From contig JAPEUS010000002.1 in assembly GCA_027946355.1 (NCBI GenBank), positions 1,798,001-1,862,000 of the forward strand: a stretch of 64,000 nucleotides of DNA. Direction: 5' to 3'. The notes below the pieces were generated by a model that did not search any database, was not told where the DNA came from, and saw only the letters and a list, made by a program, of their open reading frames with translations. Below, piece after piece: positions 1-11,380 of this stretch. The translations under genes and the position numbers were made by a program. Position 1 is the first letter of the stretch. The number at the start of each line of letters is the position of its first letter. This DNA is from Collariella sp. IMI 366227 (Eukaryota; Ascomycota; Sordariomycetes; Sordariales; Chaetomiaceae).

Positions 1-621
1 TTGGGGCAGAAGTGGGATCGCATTCGCGTTGGGTATTGGGAATGGCGGCGGAAGTGCCTGGAGGTTCCTGCGTAGGGGTGAGAGCAAGATGGGGATTTTG
101 ATGACTTCTTTCAATGTGTTTTCTTCTAGGAGTCTACGGATAGAAATGGAAAATGGACTGAGTCTGCTGGATGCTCGACAGTGACCGTGGATGAAGCAAA
201 ATTCTCTTGCAGAGACCATTATGATGAGCTAGTGGTCTTCCACACTTTTAGCATGAAGTGACCACCGCCAAACCACTTTAAAAACACAACTGTCTTAGGC
301 CATGAGAAACTCAGTCATTCTCTCCGCACATGTCAATCCTATTCCCAAAGATCTATGCGACCAACCCATTATTCCTTTACGCCTGTTTCCTTCAAGGAAT
401 GCCATAACGAACCCCCCAACGTGTTTCCTTTGATGTCTAGATAATCTCCAATCCTGCCTCTCCCTTGGCGAAACCATCCCCACGGTCACCCTTTCCTGTA
501 TGACACTCTCCTCCCAGTTGGCAATCCCTCATTGTTGTTTTCTTCAGAACCCATCAGCAAGCCTTCGTCCCGCCAAGAAGAAGCTGCCCGTCAACCCCAT
601 CAACCGCCCCGACAAACACTC
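1..621. other. Intergenic, no gene seen
   Basis: No reading frame here has protein-like composition, and I see no tRNA or repeat. It lies downstream of the MTR2-like gene and probably holds its 3' end signals. Confidence 0.5.
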
Positions 622-1311
622 TCAATCGGTCCTGTAAATGTGCGATATCACCAGATACTTCCTCCCAACCTTCGCCCCAGGCCTCTCCAGTACATCCCAA
701 TTCGGCACCAGCACAAACACATCCTGAAACCCGCGCTTCTCAAAATAATCATCCCCCCTATTCCTCCCCGTCCCAAAATACACCGTCCCACTCACAGTCA
801 GCATCATCATCATCCTCACCCCATCCGTCGCAGAATGAATATCGAGCAGCTTCTGCGGCGCCCCAAACCGGTAGTCGGCGTTGACTACGTGCACGTCCCA
901 CCCGCGCACGTCGTACCGCACCAGCTTGCGGTTCGGGTCCGTCTGCTTGGGAGCCTGGCGCTGTTGCTCGAGTAGCTTCTCCCATTCTTGGGGGGTGGGG
1001 ACTACCAAGCCGTTGATGGTGATGTCGGCGGGCGGGTGCCCGGCGCGATCGTATGCGCCGTGGGCGTTGACGTAGGCGGTGGAGATGGATTTGCCCGCGT
1101 TGATCTGGGGATAGTACCAGTCGACGAAACTTTTGGCAGCTGGGAGTGGGGGTGAGTATGGGTTTGTTGGGTGGGTGAAGGGGGTTGGTTGACGATCCGG
1201 TGGCCGCATGAGGGGGGGGTGTTCGTCATGGACGCGGACGGAGGGTCAGGTTGGTGCTGTCGTACCTTCGGCGGAGCACCGGACATTGGTCTCGTGGCTG
1301 TTTGCAGCCAT
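622..1311 (-). CDS. MTR2: mRNA export factor Mtr2 (NTF2-like fold)
   Basis: This is the small NTF2-fold partner of Mex67, which forms the general mRNA export receptor at the nuclear pore. Two exons, 1311-1266 and 1139-622, flank a 126 nt intron (GTACGA...CAG) and give about 187 residues. The ATG at 1311 was chosen because its 46 nt exon splices in frame to the conserved start AAKSFVDWYYPQINAG. A later ATG inside the intron would add an unlikely Pro-rich N terminus. The FVDWYY start, the long insert after the first helices and the C-terminal strands (SGTVYFG, FVLVPNWDVL, YLVISHIYR) fit the fungal Mtr2 family. It is similar in size to yeast Mtr2 (184 aa). The coding strand turns G-rich from about 840 to the stop. 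The assignment is by fold and pattern. Confidence 0.8.
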
Positions 1312-2077
1312 TTTTGTGCTGTTGGGCTGGAAGATGATGTGATATGGGATATGACTCTTGTTCTGTCGAAGCCTTGCTGATGAAGCACAGGACACCGGGT
1401 CTTGCGAGCAGCAAGCACTCGAGCGGGTGCCGGTGATGTCGCGGCGCGCTGGACGACGATCTGGCGAGAGTCTGGGAAGTCAAGCGCCGATGAGATTTCT
1501 GCCTTAAAATCGTAAATTGAGAAAAAAGGCGATGAAAGAGAGCTGGTTAGATAATTGTGCGAGGAAGAATTGTTTCAAGATGCAAGTGATCTGAAGGTTC
1601 TTTAATGAAACGACTGGACCTGGCTCGGGGACCTTGAAGACTGCAATGCTGCATGGAGCAAAGTCACAGTGGGGCCACCTGGACGGCACTTGATGGGGCT
1701 TATGACCCACTCATCTGCAGGAACACAACGAATAAACTCAATATAATTGCATATCGTGGTGAACTCTCGTTTTGAGAGGGTCTAAGTGATTCGAATCAGG
1801 TATTCCAGCGCGTGGGAAACCTGGTTCATTACGATATTAGAAGTACGTGTAAGGATCGCGAACTCATTGATTGGATATATATAAAGACTCAGGAGAGAGA
1901 CTCTTCAAGTTCTACCCTGGATTAGGTTGCCAAAGCCCCTTTTTCATCCTTGGCTACATCCCCTTCGTAACGTGTAGGGAAGCCAAAGGGAAAGTCAGCA
2001 GCCCCTGACATTGATATAGATGTGTTTATTAGTTATATATGTTGCAACATGCTATTCCAACCTCCAACGCCCATCCG
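1312..2077. other. Intergenic between MTR2 and PGA2
   Basis: Both neighbours run leftward, so this holds the MTR2 promoter and the PGA2 3' region. A TATATATAAAG stretch sits near 1876, far from either start. Nothing here looks coding. Confidence 0.4.
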
Positions 2078-2594
2078 TTAGTCTTTAATCAAATACTCCT
2101 CGATATCCTTATCCTCCAACTCCTCCTGCGTCTCGCGCAGCCTCTCCTCCTCGGCATCCAGCAGCTTCTTAATCATCTCGCGCTGCCTTCTCCTCGCCTT
2201 TTTTCCCCAATCCGGTCCAGACGCCTCTGCCGTCGCCGCCTCCTCCTCATCATCGGTATCATCCGGGATGTCGACGTGTCCGCGCAGCTCGTTGGCCGAC
2301 ATCTTCGCCTTGGCCTCCTCTTCCGCCCGTTCGTGCTCCTCTTCGTACGCCTTCATCTGCGCCTTGCCGCCAAGCTTGATAATGTATGGTCTCAGGAGAA
2401 GGTCTGCGGGTTGCAAAGTAAGCGTTGTCCTGCGTGGGGGTCACGCCACCTGGGAAAGCGGAAGGGAACTCACAGGCCCCGGCAACGATGGCTATCCGAA
2501 TGAACTTCTCGGGGGTCAGGTTGGTGAAGGTGCCCTTGATGTTAGTCGTAAAGCGGTCGCCCACGGTCGTGGCGAGGTTGGCGAGGGACTCCAT
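2078..2594 (-). CDS. PGA2: Pga2 family ER protein trafficking factor
   Basis: Two exons, 2594-2474 and 2403-2078, with a 70 nt intron (GTGAGT...CAG) give 148 residues. The N-terminal part is short and amphipathic (MESLANLATTVGDRF). It leads to a membrane segment around residues 30-48 that crosses the splice junction (IRIAIVAGAYLLLRPYI). A charged cytosolic tail follows, with a coiled-coil-like Glu/Lys region (KAQMKAYEEEHERAEEEAKAK) and an acidic patch. This is the usual architecture of the fungal PGA2 family. In yeast the protein is essential and sits in the ER and nuclear envelope, affecting Gas1 and ALP processing. The start was set at MESLAN because fungal homologues begin there; the upstream in-frame Met would add an unlikely basic leader. 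The 3' half is G-rich. Confidence 0.8.
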
Positions 2595-3186
2595 GACGGC
2601 TGGGTTCGGGCCTGCGGAACGAGAGGGAGACGGTTGTTTGATCGCAGAGCGCGGGTTGGATTGGTTGAGGGATCGCAATCTCAGCTTGTGATTTAATGGG
2701 TGGGACTGAAATCGGGCAGATCAAATGGAGGGCGAGTGACAGTCGAAGAGGATGGAAGGAGAGAGAGCTGGACTTGCGCGAAAAACTGCTGTTGTCCCTT
2801 CGTTATGTCGAATTTACGCCAAGCAGGACCCCACCACAGGGATGCCGCCGGCAAATCCGGCGATGAAGATGAGCTTCCAGAGGCCTTAGATATTGCGATT
2901 TTGAGCTGCTGTATTGTCTCTATCTCTCCAAAAGAGTGGCAGCAAATTAGTGCCATGGGAATACTACATCAAGTGCAATATGCCCCCATGCCAGCTCTCT
3001 CTTGTATCTACCGAGAGCAATGCGACAAAGAAATTTGAAGATAGAACAGCATTGCAGGGATTAAAACATCAATCCGAAAGAGGACTAGTTGTCAGGATAT
3101 TATTGCTTAACTACATAACCACTGACACGTCAAACGCGTCTCCAACTCAACTCCATCACCAAGTGCCAAGACTTCCAGGAACCAAC

Positions 3187-3746
3187 ATGGCTGATGGTCA
3201 AGATGAAGAGGTGCGAGAGGTAAGTTGAAGATCCATATTTATTCTAACACCTCCCATATCTTGCTCTCTAGGTACAGTTTGCCTAAATTATTTCCTCATT
3301 CATTCATCCAAACAAGTTACACACTCGTCCCCGTCAAGACTCTCCCAAACTGCTAACCCCTCCAGCGCCTTAAAGCAGCCCTCTGGTTCTCCATCGGCAA
3401 AATCGTCGACCAAGAATCGCTCCAACGCAACCGCAACGCTACCCCCCAGTTCATCGGTGCATTGACCGACATGGTCTGGCACCAAATTGGCAAGCATTAT
3501 CCTCACTTATACCTCCCCCGGCCTCCTACCGACTCACTCAGACATTTAACTTTAATTTATATTTTTACAGAAAACGTAGCCACAGACCTGGAAAGTTTCA
3601 GCCGCCACGCGGGCCGCAGCACCGTCACGACCGACGACGTGCTCCTCCTGGCGCGGCGCAACCAGGACTTGTACTCAGTTATCAAGGACGTGGTGGATAA
3701 GGAGAAGGCGGCGAAGGGGAAGGGGAAGGGCAGGGCAAGGGGTTGA
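3187..3746 (+). CDS. MHF1: Centromere protein S / MHF1 histone-fold protein
   Basis: This is a histone-fold protein of the CENP-T-W-S-X and FANCM-MHF complexes. It binds DNA with MHF2/CENP-X at kinetochores and stalled replication forks. Three exons, 3187-3219, 3366-3489 and 3571-3746, give 110 residues. Key motifs are RLKAALWFSIGKIVD (first helix), QFIGALTDMVWHQIENVATDLE (long helix 2, built across intron 2) and SRHAGRSTVTTDDVLLLARRN (helix 3). The tail is Lys/Gly-rich (KAAKGKGKGRARG). Intron 1 is normal (GTAAGT...CAG). Intron 2 is 81 nt and must start with GCAAGC, because only that donor restores the conserved HQIENV junction. No GT in the region does this. It would therefore be a GC-AG intron. 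The family call is strong. Confidence 0.85.
3490..3570 (+). other. GC-AG intron in MHF1
   Basis: The donor reads ATTG|GCAAGC and the acceptor TTTTACAG|AAAACG. The spliced product restores an in-frame, conserved helix. GC-AG introns are a small known class in fungi. Confidence 0.7.
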
Positions 3747-3903
3747 AAGGTGTAGTTTCAGGACGGAGGTGGCAGATTTTATGATACCCTCTCGCTGAAC
3801 GTATGTACTTATTCCGCAACACATGAGTCATGACCAGAACATATCAACCTTCCCCCTATCCAACCACCTCTCCCACCTACCCCCAACCCTCCACAGCCCT
3901 CTC

Positions 3904-5621
3904 CTAAAACCTCTCCTCCTCCCCCTCTCCAACCCCCTCCATCTCCATCCACTCCTCCTCCCCACCGAAACCCTCCGCAACCAACATCAAAGCCGCCCAC
4001 GCCTCCCATGCACCACCGCCAACAGCGCCTCCAACCCTAACAAATTAAACAACGCCCGCGGACTCCCCGCCCATCCGCAACATATACGGCCGCGCCAGCT
4101 CCAGCCACACGTACGAAGCCAGCGGTGTCATCAGCAGACGCGCGGGTGTGATAGCTAAGACTTCGGTGGCAAGGATGGCGGGAGGCAGGTGAGGAGGTTT
4201 TCGCGGTAGATTGGTTCGTGGTGTGGGGAGTGGGGGTGGCCGGGGTGATTGGGGTTGTTGGGTGAGGAGGAGGAGGGATTAGGGGGACAAGGAGCTCGGC
4301 GGACCAGATGCCTGGTTCGTTGGAGTTTGTGGTGGGACCAGCGGCGCCGGTTGGGGTGGGGGTGGTGCCGGAGGGCTCGGGGGTGGGTCTGAGGCGACGT
4401 CAAAGCTGATGAGTGTGCCGCCGATTAGTTCGGGGTCTTCGTCGTCACTGTCGAAAGCGAAATTTTCTTCGGAGGTGGGTGGGGTGGGGGCGAAGGGAGG
4501 CGGTGCTTTGGCGACGGATGGGGACGCCACCGCCAGGGTTGGTGCTGGGGAAGGTGTCGGCTGGAGTGGGGTGGGCTCAGGGGCTTCGACAATCTCGTCG
4601 GTGCGAACTTCGATGGGGACGTAGTTTGCTTCGCGGAAGGAGCGGCGCTTGGTGGCATTGTAGGGTCGCGGGAGGTGGCGGTGGATTTTGTAGCGCAGCA
4701 TGCGGGTGACGAAGCTGTAGAATTTGGTGTATATGTAGAAGGCTCCGAAGGGCACCAGGCTGAGGGCGGCGGCGCGCAGCCAACCGGCGATGCCTATGGG
4801 ACAGAGCGAGGTCGGGAGAGGGGGCAGCGAGATGGGTGAGTAGCTGGTCCCTGGGATGAAGAATTTCCAATGGGGGAAGCGGGAGGTTATGATTCCTGTT
4901 CGCTGAAAGAAGGTGTAGATGGCCAGATGAAGGCGGATGTATGTTGTCGCGTATTGAAGCCTGTGCGTAGTTAGAAGGACGTTCTGTCAACAAGCTCGAC
5001 TAACATACCATGGACGCTTTTTAAACTCGGGGAGAGCCAGCTGCTCCAGAATGGTACTGGCCATAAACGTCGGCAGGCCATTGAAGAAGTAGGAAGATAT
5101 AGACTGCTGACTACGGAGAAGTTCGAACATGCCATAGAAGTTCGTTTGTGAATATGGTTTGTAAAGCTGGATGGTCAATATGTGAAGCATTCAAGGCTCC
5201 GAACATGGGGCTTACCAAGATGCGCTGCCTCATGCCGTTGATGCCCCAGATAGCGGTCGTCTCGACAATGCCGCCGGCCAGCAGCAGCCTCCGCCCAATG
5301 CGCTCCTCATATTGATGGTGCTTGCGGGCAGCCTCAGCCTGGACGTCGATGCCATTTTCGGGCTCAGCGACGCCAATGACCATCATCACCTCGTTGTGGG
5401 AGCGGATGACGTCCCGGTTGATGCGCTTGGTCTCCAGGTTGATGGGGCGGCCGCGCTCATCGTAGAGCTGTTTATGGCCGCGCGGGTCCTCGGGACCCTC
5501 TCCCATTACCACATCATCGTACGGCGACCGTCCCTGTAAGCGGTTAGGCGGGTGTTCAGGGAGTTTCAATGAAATTCAATCTTACCAGACCCTGGGAGGT
5601 CAGTGGGCCTAACCTGCCCAT
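3904..5621 (-). CDS. Fungal multipass membrane protein of unknown function
   Basis: I do not recognise this family by name. Four exons are clear: 5621-5586, 5533-5216, 5166-5009 and from 4960 onward. Introns are 48-52 nt with good GTAAGA/GTAAGC/GTATGT donors. The N-terminal part is soluble and charged (SPYDDVVMGEGPEDPRGHK). Hydrophobic stretches follow: RRLLLAGGIVETTAIWG near residue 95, the STILEQLALPEF region, and a loop before AGWLRAAALSLVPFGAFYIY. A long Pro-rich linker comes next. The open frame stops at 4279. Membrane-like sequence then continues in other frames: EPGIWSAELL near 4300, YRENLLTCLPP near 4190, AILATEVLAITPARLLM near 4150, LFNLLGLEALLAVVHG near 4030, and an acidic end stopping at 3904. 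I read this as one protein broken by several single-base indels. The start ATG is 345 bp from divergent UTP13. Confidence 0.6.
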
Positions 5622-5966
5622 CCTGTGTCTGCTATTTCAATTAATGAAATTGGCAGAGATGAAGTAAGTCTTAAAAGTAATCAAGTCTCATCCTCCCGTC
5701 GTGCTGTTGCCCCATTTCGAGACCCAGGCGAGTGGGTTCAAGAGTTTGGTGAAGTTGGTTGATTGGGAGAGACGGATTGCGCCAGTTAGAAGCAGGCGAA
5801 CTCGAGGCGGGTAACAAGGGTCCACGATGCAGGGGTCTTTCCGCGCTAAGATAACCTTAATTCCCCTCCTTATCGGCAAATCCATCAAAAAGTTTGGCCA
5901 AAATTTGGGATTCACGAACTGCATCGCGGCACTCGGGACTCGGCAAATCACCCACCGCACGACGCC
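5622..5966. promoter_or_regulatory. Bidirectional promoter region
   Basis: This is the whole 345 bp between the divergent starts of the membrane protein and UTP13. It must contain both 5' UTRs and core promoters. I see no TATA box close enough to either start to assign. Confidence 0.5.
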
Positions 5967-8700
5967 ATGGCCACGAAACAAACAACAAAGACGACCTTTG
6001 AAGTCGGCAATGTCATCCAGCCCATATTTACCGGCGGTTCCGTTGCGCTCGAAAATGGCGCAAGGATCCTCGCCTCGACGCTGGGCGAATCGGCAGTCCT
6101 CACCGAGCTGAACACGGGGAGGCGCCTGGCTGAGATCGAAGGCGATGGCGAGCCAATCTCGACACTGACCATTACACCCTCGGGGTCGCACCTGATTGTC
6201 TGCTCCCGGTCGCTGACGATGCGCATCTACTCCCTCAAGGTCTCCCCCGAATTCGACTCGCTCGAAGCCACCCTGATGCGGACGTCGAAGCCACATGCTA
6301 CCCCCGTCGTGGTTCTCGCCGTCGACAAGACTAGCACACTCTTTGCGACTGGTGCGGCAGACGGTGCGGTCAAGATCTGGGATATCGTCGGCGGCTACGT
6401 TACGCACACGGTCAGCGGCCCGAGCGTCTTGGTGTCGGCTCTGCATTTCTTCGAGATTGCCGCCACGGCCGAGAACCCCTCGTCAGAGAAGAAGTCGAAG
6501 AAGGGCTCGCGGAAGAGCCAGGACGAGCAGGGCCAAGCGGATGTGGCGTCTAGGTTCAGGCTCGCATGGGGTACACAGGACGGCAAGGTCCGCATCTTCG
6601 ACTTGCACAAGCGCACCACAGTCACAGTTTACGCCGATGCCAAGAGGAGGAGAGAAGCGCATGAGTCTAACGTTCAGAGCATAGACTATTCGCCTGAGCA
6701 GCATGCGCTGCTTACCGGGAGCAGAGACAAAACTATGACCCTTTGGTTATGGCGAGACAATGCGTGGCACGGCACACCTATGCTCCGCCATGAGCTGGTT
6801 GAGTCGGTAGGGTTTCTGAATGAGGGCAAATGGATGTACTCGGCTGGCACGAGTGGGCTGTTGAGGATCTGGGACACGACGACACATCACGAGATCACGA
6901 CGAAACAAGACGCCAAAACCGAGGCCGAGTCGATCCTTTCGGCAGTCTCTCTGCCAGAGAAGTCCCTGGTGCTCTGCGCTCAGTCGGATTTCACTCTGGC
7001 ACTTTACCGGATACCCTCGCCCGCCGATATTGCTTCCGCCTCGGGATACGATATGGAGCCCTTCAGAAGAATATCTGGCACGCACGACGAGATCCTGGAT
7101 TTGGCCTATGTGCTGCCCGACAAGTCGATGATGGCCTTGGCCACAAACTCGGAGGATATCAGACTCGTTTCTGTCGCCGAAACAGAAATCCAAGCAGACG
7201 GGAAGGAAGGTGGAGCGTATTTTGGGCATGATGTTGCCTTACTAAAGGGCCACGAGGACATTGTGATGTCGCTCGATGTTGACTGGTCAGGTCATTGGCT
7301 TGCCAGCGGTGCGAAGGACAACACTTCACGGTTGTGGCGCATCGACCCGGCCAACAACTCCTACGAATGTTATGCGGTCTTCACCGGCCACCTGGAGTCG
7401 GTAGGAGCCGTTGCCCTGCCGAAGGTGGTCCCTCCGGAGGATTCGGAAGCCTTCAAGAAACCACTTGACCACCCGCCACCATTCATGATTTCCGGTTCCC
7501 AAGACAGGTTTGTGCAGAAGAGGGACATTCCCCGGCCATCACAAAAATCTAAGGAATCTTCGAGTCTGAAGCGGCTGGCCCACGACAAGGACATCAATGC
7601 TCTGGATGTCAGCCCGACAGGGCGGTTGTTTGCGTCCGCATCTCAGGATAAAACGGTCAAGATCTGGGATGTTGAAAGGCTCGAGGTCCAGGGTATCCTC
7701 AAGGGACACAAGAGGGGTGTCTGGACCGTCAGGTTCGCTCCTCTCCACACACCAGCCATTCAGGGCGAGCAAGGATCAGTCTCCGGCAAGGGCGTCATCC
7801 TGACCGGAAGCGGTGACAAGACCATCAAGCTCTGGAACCTCTCCGACTATACCTGCCTTCGCACCTTCGAAGGCCACTCGCACAACGTCCTAAAGGTTGT
7901 CTGGCTGCACATCCCCACCGACGAGGCCGCCGCAGCCAAGAAGCGGATCCAGTTTGCCAGCGCGGGCGCCGACAGCCTGGTCAAGATCTGGGATGCGAAC
8001 CTCGGCGAGACCGAGTGCACGCTCGACAACCACGAAGATCGTCTCTGGACGCTGGCCGTGCACCCCCCAGACTAACACCCTCGTCTCGGGCGGCAGCGAC
8101 TCCAAGGTTACGTTCTGGACGGACACAACCGCCGAAACGCAGGCCGCCGCCACCTCGGCCGCGCTCAAGCTCGTCGAGCAGGAGCAGGAGCTTGAGAACT
8201 ACATCCACGCGGGCGCTTTCCGCGACGCCATTGTTCTCGCCCTGCAGCTCAACCACCCGGGCCGTCTGCTCAGTCTCTTCACCAACGTTGTCACCTCGCC
8301 GACGCCCGAAGTGGGCAGCCTGACGGGCCATCGCGCCGTCGACGACGTCTTGGCCAAGCTGTCGGACGAGCAGATCTTCCTGCTGCTGCTGCGCCTCCGC
8401 GACTGGAACACCAATGCTCGCACGGCGCCCATCGCGCAGAGGATTCTCTGGGCGCTGGTCAGGAGCTACCCGGCGGGCAAGTTCTCGAACTTGTCGGTCA
8501 AGGGCGCCAGGGGCCAGAAGAGCCTGAACGAGGTGCTGAATGCGATCAGGGTGTATACTGAGAGGCATTACAAGCGCATCGAGGAGCTTGTGGATGAGAG
8601 TTATCTGGTGGAGTACACGCTGCAGGAGATGGATAGCCTGGCGCCACCGGTTGCGGAGATTGAGGATAGGGAGGAGGACTCAGTGATGAGTGATGCTTGA
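5967..8700 (+). CDS. UTP13: U3 snoRNP protein Utp13 (TBL3), WD40
   Basis: Utp13 is a tandem WD40 protein of the UTP-B subcomplex of the small-subunit processome. It acts in the nucleolus on early 18S rRNA processing. The gene is intronless and encodes about 910 residues. Two beta-propellers of WD repeats run to about residue 720; repeat ends include GAVKIWD, KVRIFD, LLRIWD, TSRLWR, TVKIWDV, TIKLWNL and LVKIWD. A C-terminal Utp13 helical domain follows (ELENYIHAGAFRDAIVLALQL ... IAQRILWALVRSYP ... IRVYTERHYKRIEELVDES). A run of six C at 8063-8068 shifts the frame and creates a stop at 8073-8075. One C fewer gives HPQTNTLVSGGSDSKVTFW and rejoins the last WD repeat to the C-terminal domain. Because the protein is essential, I treat the shift as an assembly error. 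Confidence 0.92.
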
Positions 8701-9091
8701 GGTCTTGTGAATGGGAGGGTTAGGGTTGTACTGTGAGGATTGGGCTTGTTGAGATGTTGGGCGACCATATCCGGCGTTATGGAATAAAATAAAATTCTGT
8801 TGTACTTCTTCATCCTCCTGTCATATCTCAAGATCTCAAAAGTACCCTTCCATGAGCAATTATCGCAACATTGCGTGGACTTCATCATGTTGGGGCTTCC
8901 GGGTTTTTGCCAAGCCTCATCTGAAGCTTGGGTGGAGTTCTTAATTGGATGCCTGTGTTGATGGCGTCGTCCATGAAATTTCCCTTTAACAACACACAAC
9001 CTTCCAACGATCACAACCAGCCCCGTATTCTCCGATCGCCCTTTTTTTCGCTACAAAATCCCGGTCGCAAACATCTAGACACAATCAAGGC
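8701..9091. other. Short intergenic UTP13-SAD1
   Basis: This 391 bp gap between two genes on the same strand carries the UTP13 3' end (AT-rich AATAAAATAAAATT at about 8781) and the SAD1 promoter. The AATAAAA motif is a plausible polyadenylation signal. Confidence 0.45.
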
Positions 9092-10763
9092 ATGTCGAAA
9101 CGCCAAGCATCCGAAGCTCTCGAGGAGCTGTCTGGTGTCGGGTCGCCCGCATCCAAGAAGTCGCGGCTCGACGACTACACCAAGAGCCTGACTCCGACCA
9201 GCGCAAACGAGAACGGAGCCGTGCAACTTGAGGCAGCACAGTGGAATGGGGCTGGGAGGGCGGAGGAGCGCGAGGAGGATTATTCAGAGGAGGAAGTAGA
9301 AGAGAAGGCCCCAATCAGGCAGTCCGCACCAACAGCGGGCTACGACGACCTCTACCTCGACACCATCGATCGCAATGTCCTGGACTTCGACTTCGAGAAG
9401 CTGTGTTCGGTCACACTATCCAACATCAACGTCTACGCATGTCTGGTGTGCGGGAAGTACTTCCAGGGCCGCGGCCCCAAATCACACGCCTACTTCCACG
9501 CGCTCGAAGAGGACCACCACGTCTTCATCAACATGGGCAATCAGAAGGTCTTTGTGCTGCCCGAAGGGTACGAGGTTAAGAGCAAGTCCCTCGACGACAT
9601 CAAGTACGTGTCTGACCCGCGGTACACGCGGCAAGAGGTGGCCGAGTTCGACCGCAAGCACCGCATATCCTGGACGCTCGCCGGGAAGCAGTACACCCCG
9701 GGCTTCGTGGGGATGAACAACATCAAGGAGAACGACTACCTGAACGTCATCGTACAGGCGCTCTCCCACGTCGCGCCGCTGCGCAATTACTTCCTCCTTG
9801 AGAATTTCACCTCCTCACCAGAGCTCGTCAAGCGAACCGCCATTCTCTTCCGGAAAATCTGGAACCCGCGCGCGTTCAAATCCCACGTCTCCCCCCACGA
9901 ACTCCTCCAAGAAATCTCCCTTCGCTCCAACAAGCGCTTCACCCTCACAACCCAATCCGACCCCGTCGACTTCCTCTCCTGGTTCCTCAACAACCTCCAC
10001 CTCAACCTCGGCGGCAGCAAAACCAAACCCCACTCCTCCCCCATCCAACACATCTTTCAAGGCAAACTAAAAGTCGAATCCCAATCCATCACAACCCATA
10101 CCGACACTCTCGAAAACCGCCTCCGCTTCTCCCCCGCGACCACAACCCAAACCACCCTCACCCGCTTCCTCCTCCTCACCTTGACCTTCCCCCGCCCCTT
10201 ATTCCAAGACGAACAAGAACGCAACATCATCCCCAGATTCCCCTCACAACCCTCCTCTCGAAATACAACGGCGTCACGACCCAAGAACTCAACGCCCAAC
10301 GCAAGCGCTACCGCCTCGTCCACCCCCTCCCGCCCTACCTTCTGCTCCATATCAAGCGCTTTAGCCACAACAAATTCGTCTCGGAGCGCAACCCGACCAT
10401 CGTCACCTTCGACCCGCAGCGCGGACTGGACGTGTCGGGATACGTCGAGCCCAACCCTGCTCAACACCCCCTGGGGAACCTGTGTGGTATGATTTGGTCG
10501 CGAACGTGGTGCATGAGGCGGTGCGGGCGAAGGAGGATGTGGCGGATAGCGCTGTGGGGAGGAGAGGAAGACGTGGAAGGTGCAGTTGAGGATCGGGCGA
10601 GGGAGGATGGGTGGGTGGTGGCGCAGGATTTGTATGTCGAGCCGATACGGAGTGAGTTGTTGTATTTGGGGAGAGCTATTTGCAGGTGTGGGAGAGGAGG
10701 AGGGCCGCCGCCGGGGAGGAGGTGATTGGGGATGGGGGTGTGAAAGGAGTTGTGGGTGTGTGA
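9092..10763 (+). CDS. SAD1: Sad1/USP39, catalytically inactive UBP of the tri-snRNP
   Basis: This is a spliceosomal U4/U6.U5 tri-snRNP factor with a Zn-finger UBP domain followed by an inactive ubiquitin-protease fold. The zinc finger is visible as SNINVYACLVCGKYFQGRG, SHAYFHALEEDHHVFINM and LPEGYEV (residues about 110-165). The protease box reads PGFVGMNNIKENDYLNVIVQAL. The position of the catalytic Cys in active UBPs is Asp here, as expected for this family. The frame stays open to about 10230. From there the family sequence continues only after single-base corrections at C4 10231-10234, G4 10473-10476, G4 10556-10559 and G4 10668-10671. The corrected segments read LLLHIKRFSHNKF, WYDLVANVVHEAV, AQDLYVEPIRSELLYLG and a final SYLQVWERRR ending at 10763, matching the USP39 C terminus. 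Gene death is unlikely for such a factor. Confidence 0.88.
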
Positions 10764-11317
10764 GAGATACCATGGAATGGATGGAATAGAGAATTGCTGG
10801 ATTAGAGCGCTCCAGTATGAGTGGGCTCTTCGCCATCTTGAGACACCTTATTGGGCTCGTCCGTGCATGTCAGTAACGAGCCGACATGTGAGGTGGCAGG
10901 TCATTAAGTGAGTTGCAGATGGCTTAAATGATACATCTTGTACAACAAACAAACAACCCCCGACCGCTTCCGCTTCCGCTTCCACTTCCTTTCCGATGGC
11001 TCCCCATCGTCTCAATTTGCCTCGCAAAATCCCATGAACGCTTCCTTCCTCCCAGTATGATTTTCATTAAGACCGTGTGTCCTGACCCAGAGTCCCCCTC
11101 AGAGGCAAGAAATAATAAGGCAAAGGATAAGTAAGCCGTACTCCGAGAAGACCGGTCCCAACGTTGACGCTTTCAAGATTTCATTTGAAAATGCCTGCCG
11201 CTGATCCGGTACTGTACATCCGTTGGGAAAGGGGAAGCAAACAAACTACTAATTTGTTCCGTTCCGACGCCGTAATCATGCTTCTTGCTTTCTTCTTCTT
11301 CCGCTCGAGACCGAAAA
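10764..11317. other. Tail-to-tail intergenic SAD1 / 4EHP
   Basis: These 554 bp lie between convergent genes and should hold both 3' UTRs. A short (CCGCTT)n-like run is present at about 10960-10990. No coding signal. Confidence 0.4.
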
Positions 11318-11345
11318 TTATGAGTTGTTGGGTTCCTGGCGCTGC

Positions 11346-11380
<35 letters not shown>

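Noticed and set aside
8060..8080. Programmed frameshift in UTP13
   Set aside because: The site is a plain C run without slippery-heptamer or pseudoknot features, and the same kind of shift occurs in many unrelated genes of this window, so sequencing error is simpler.
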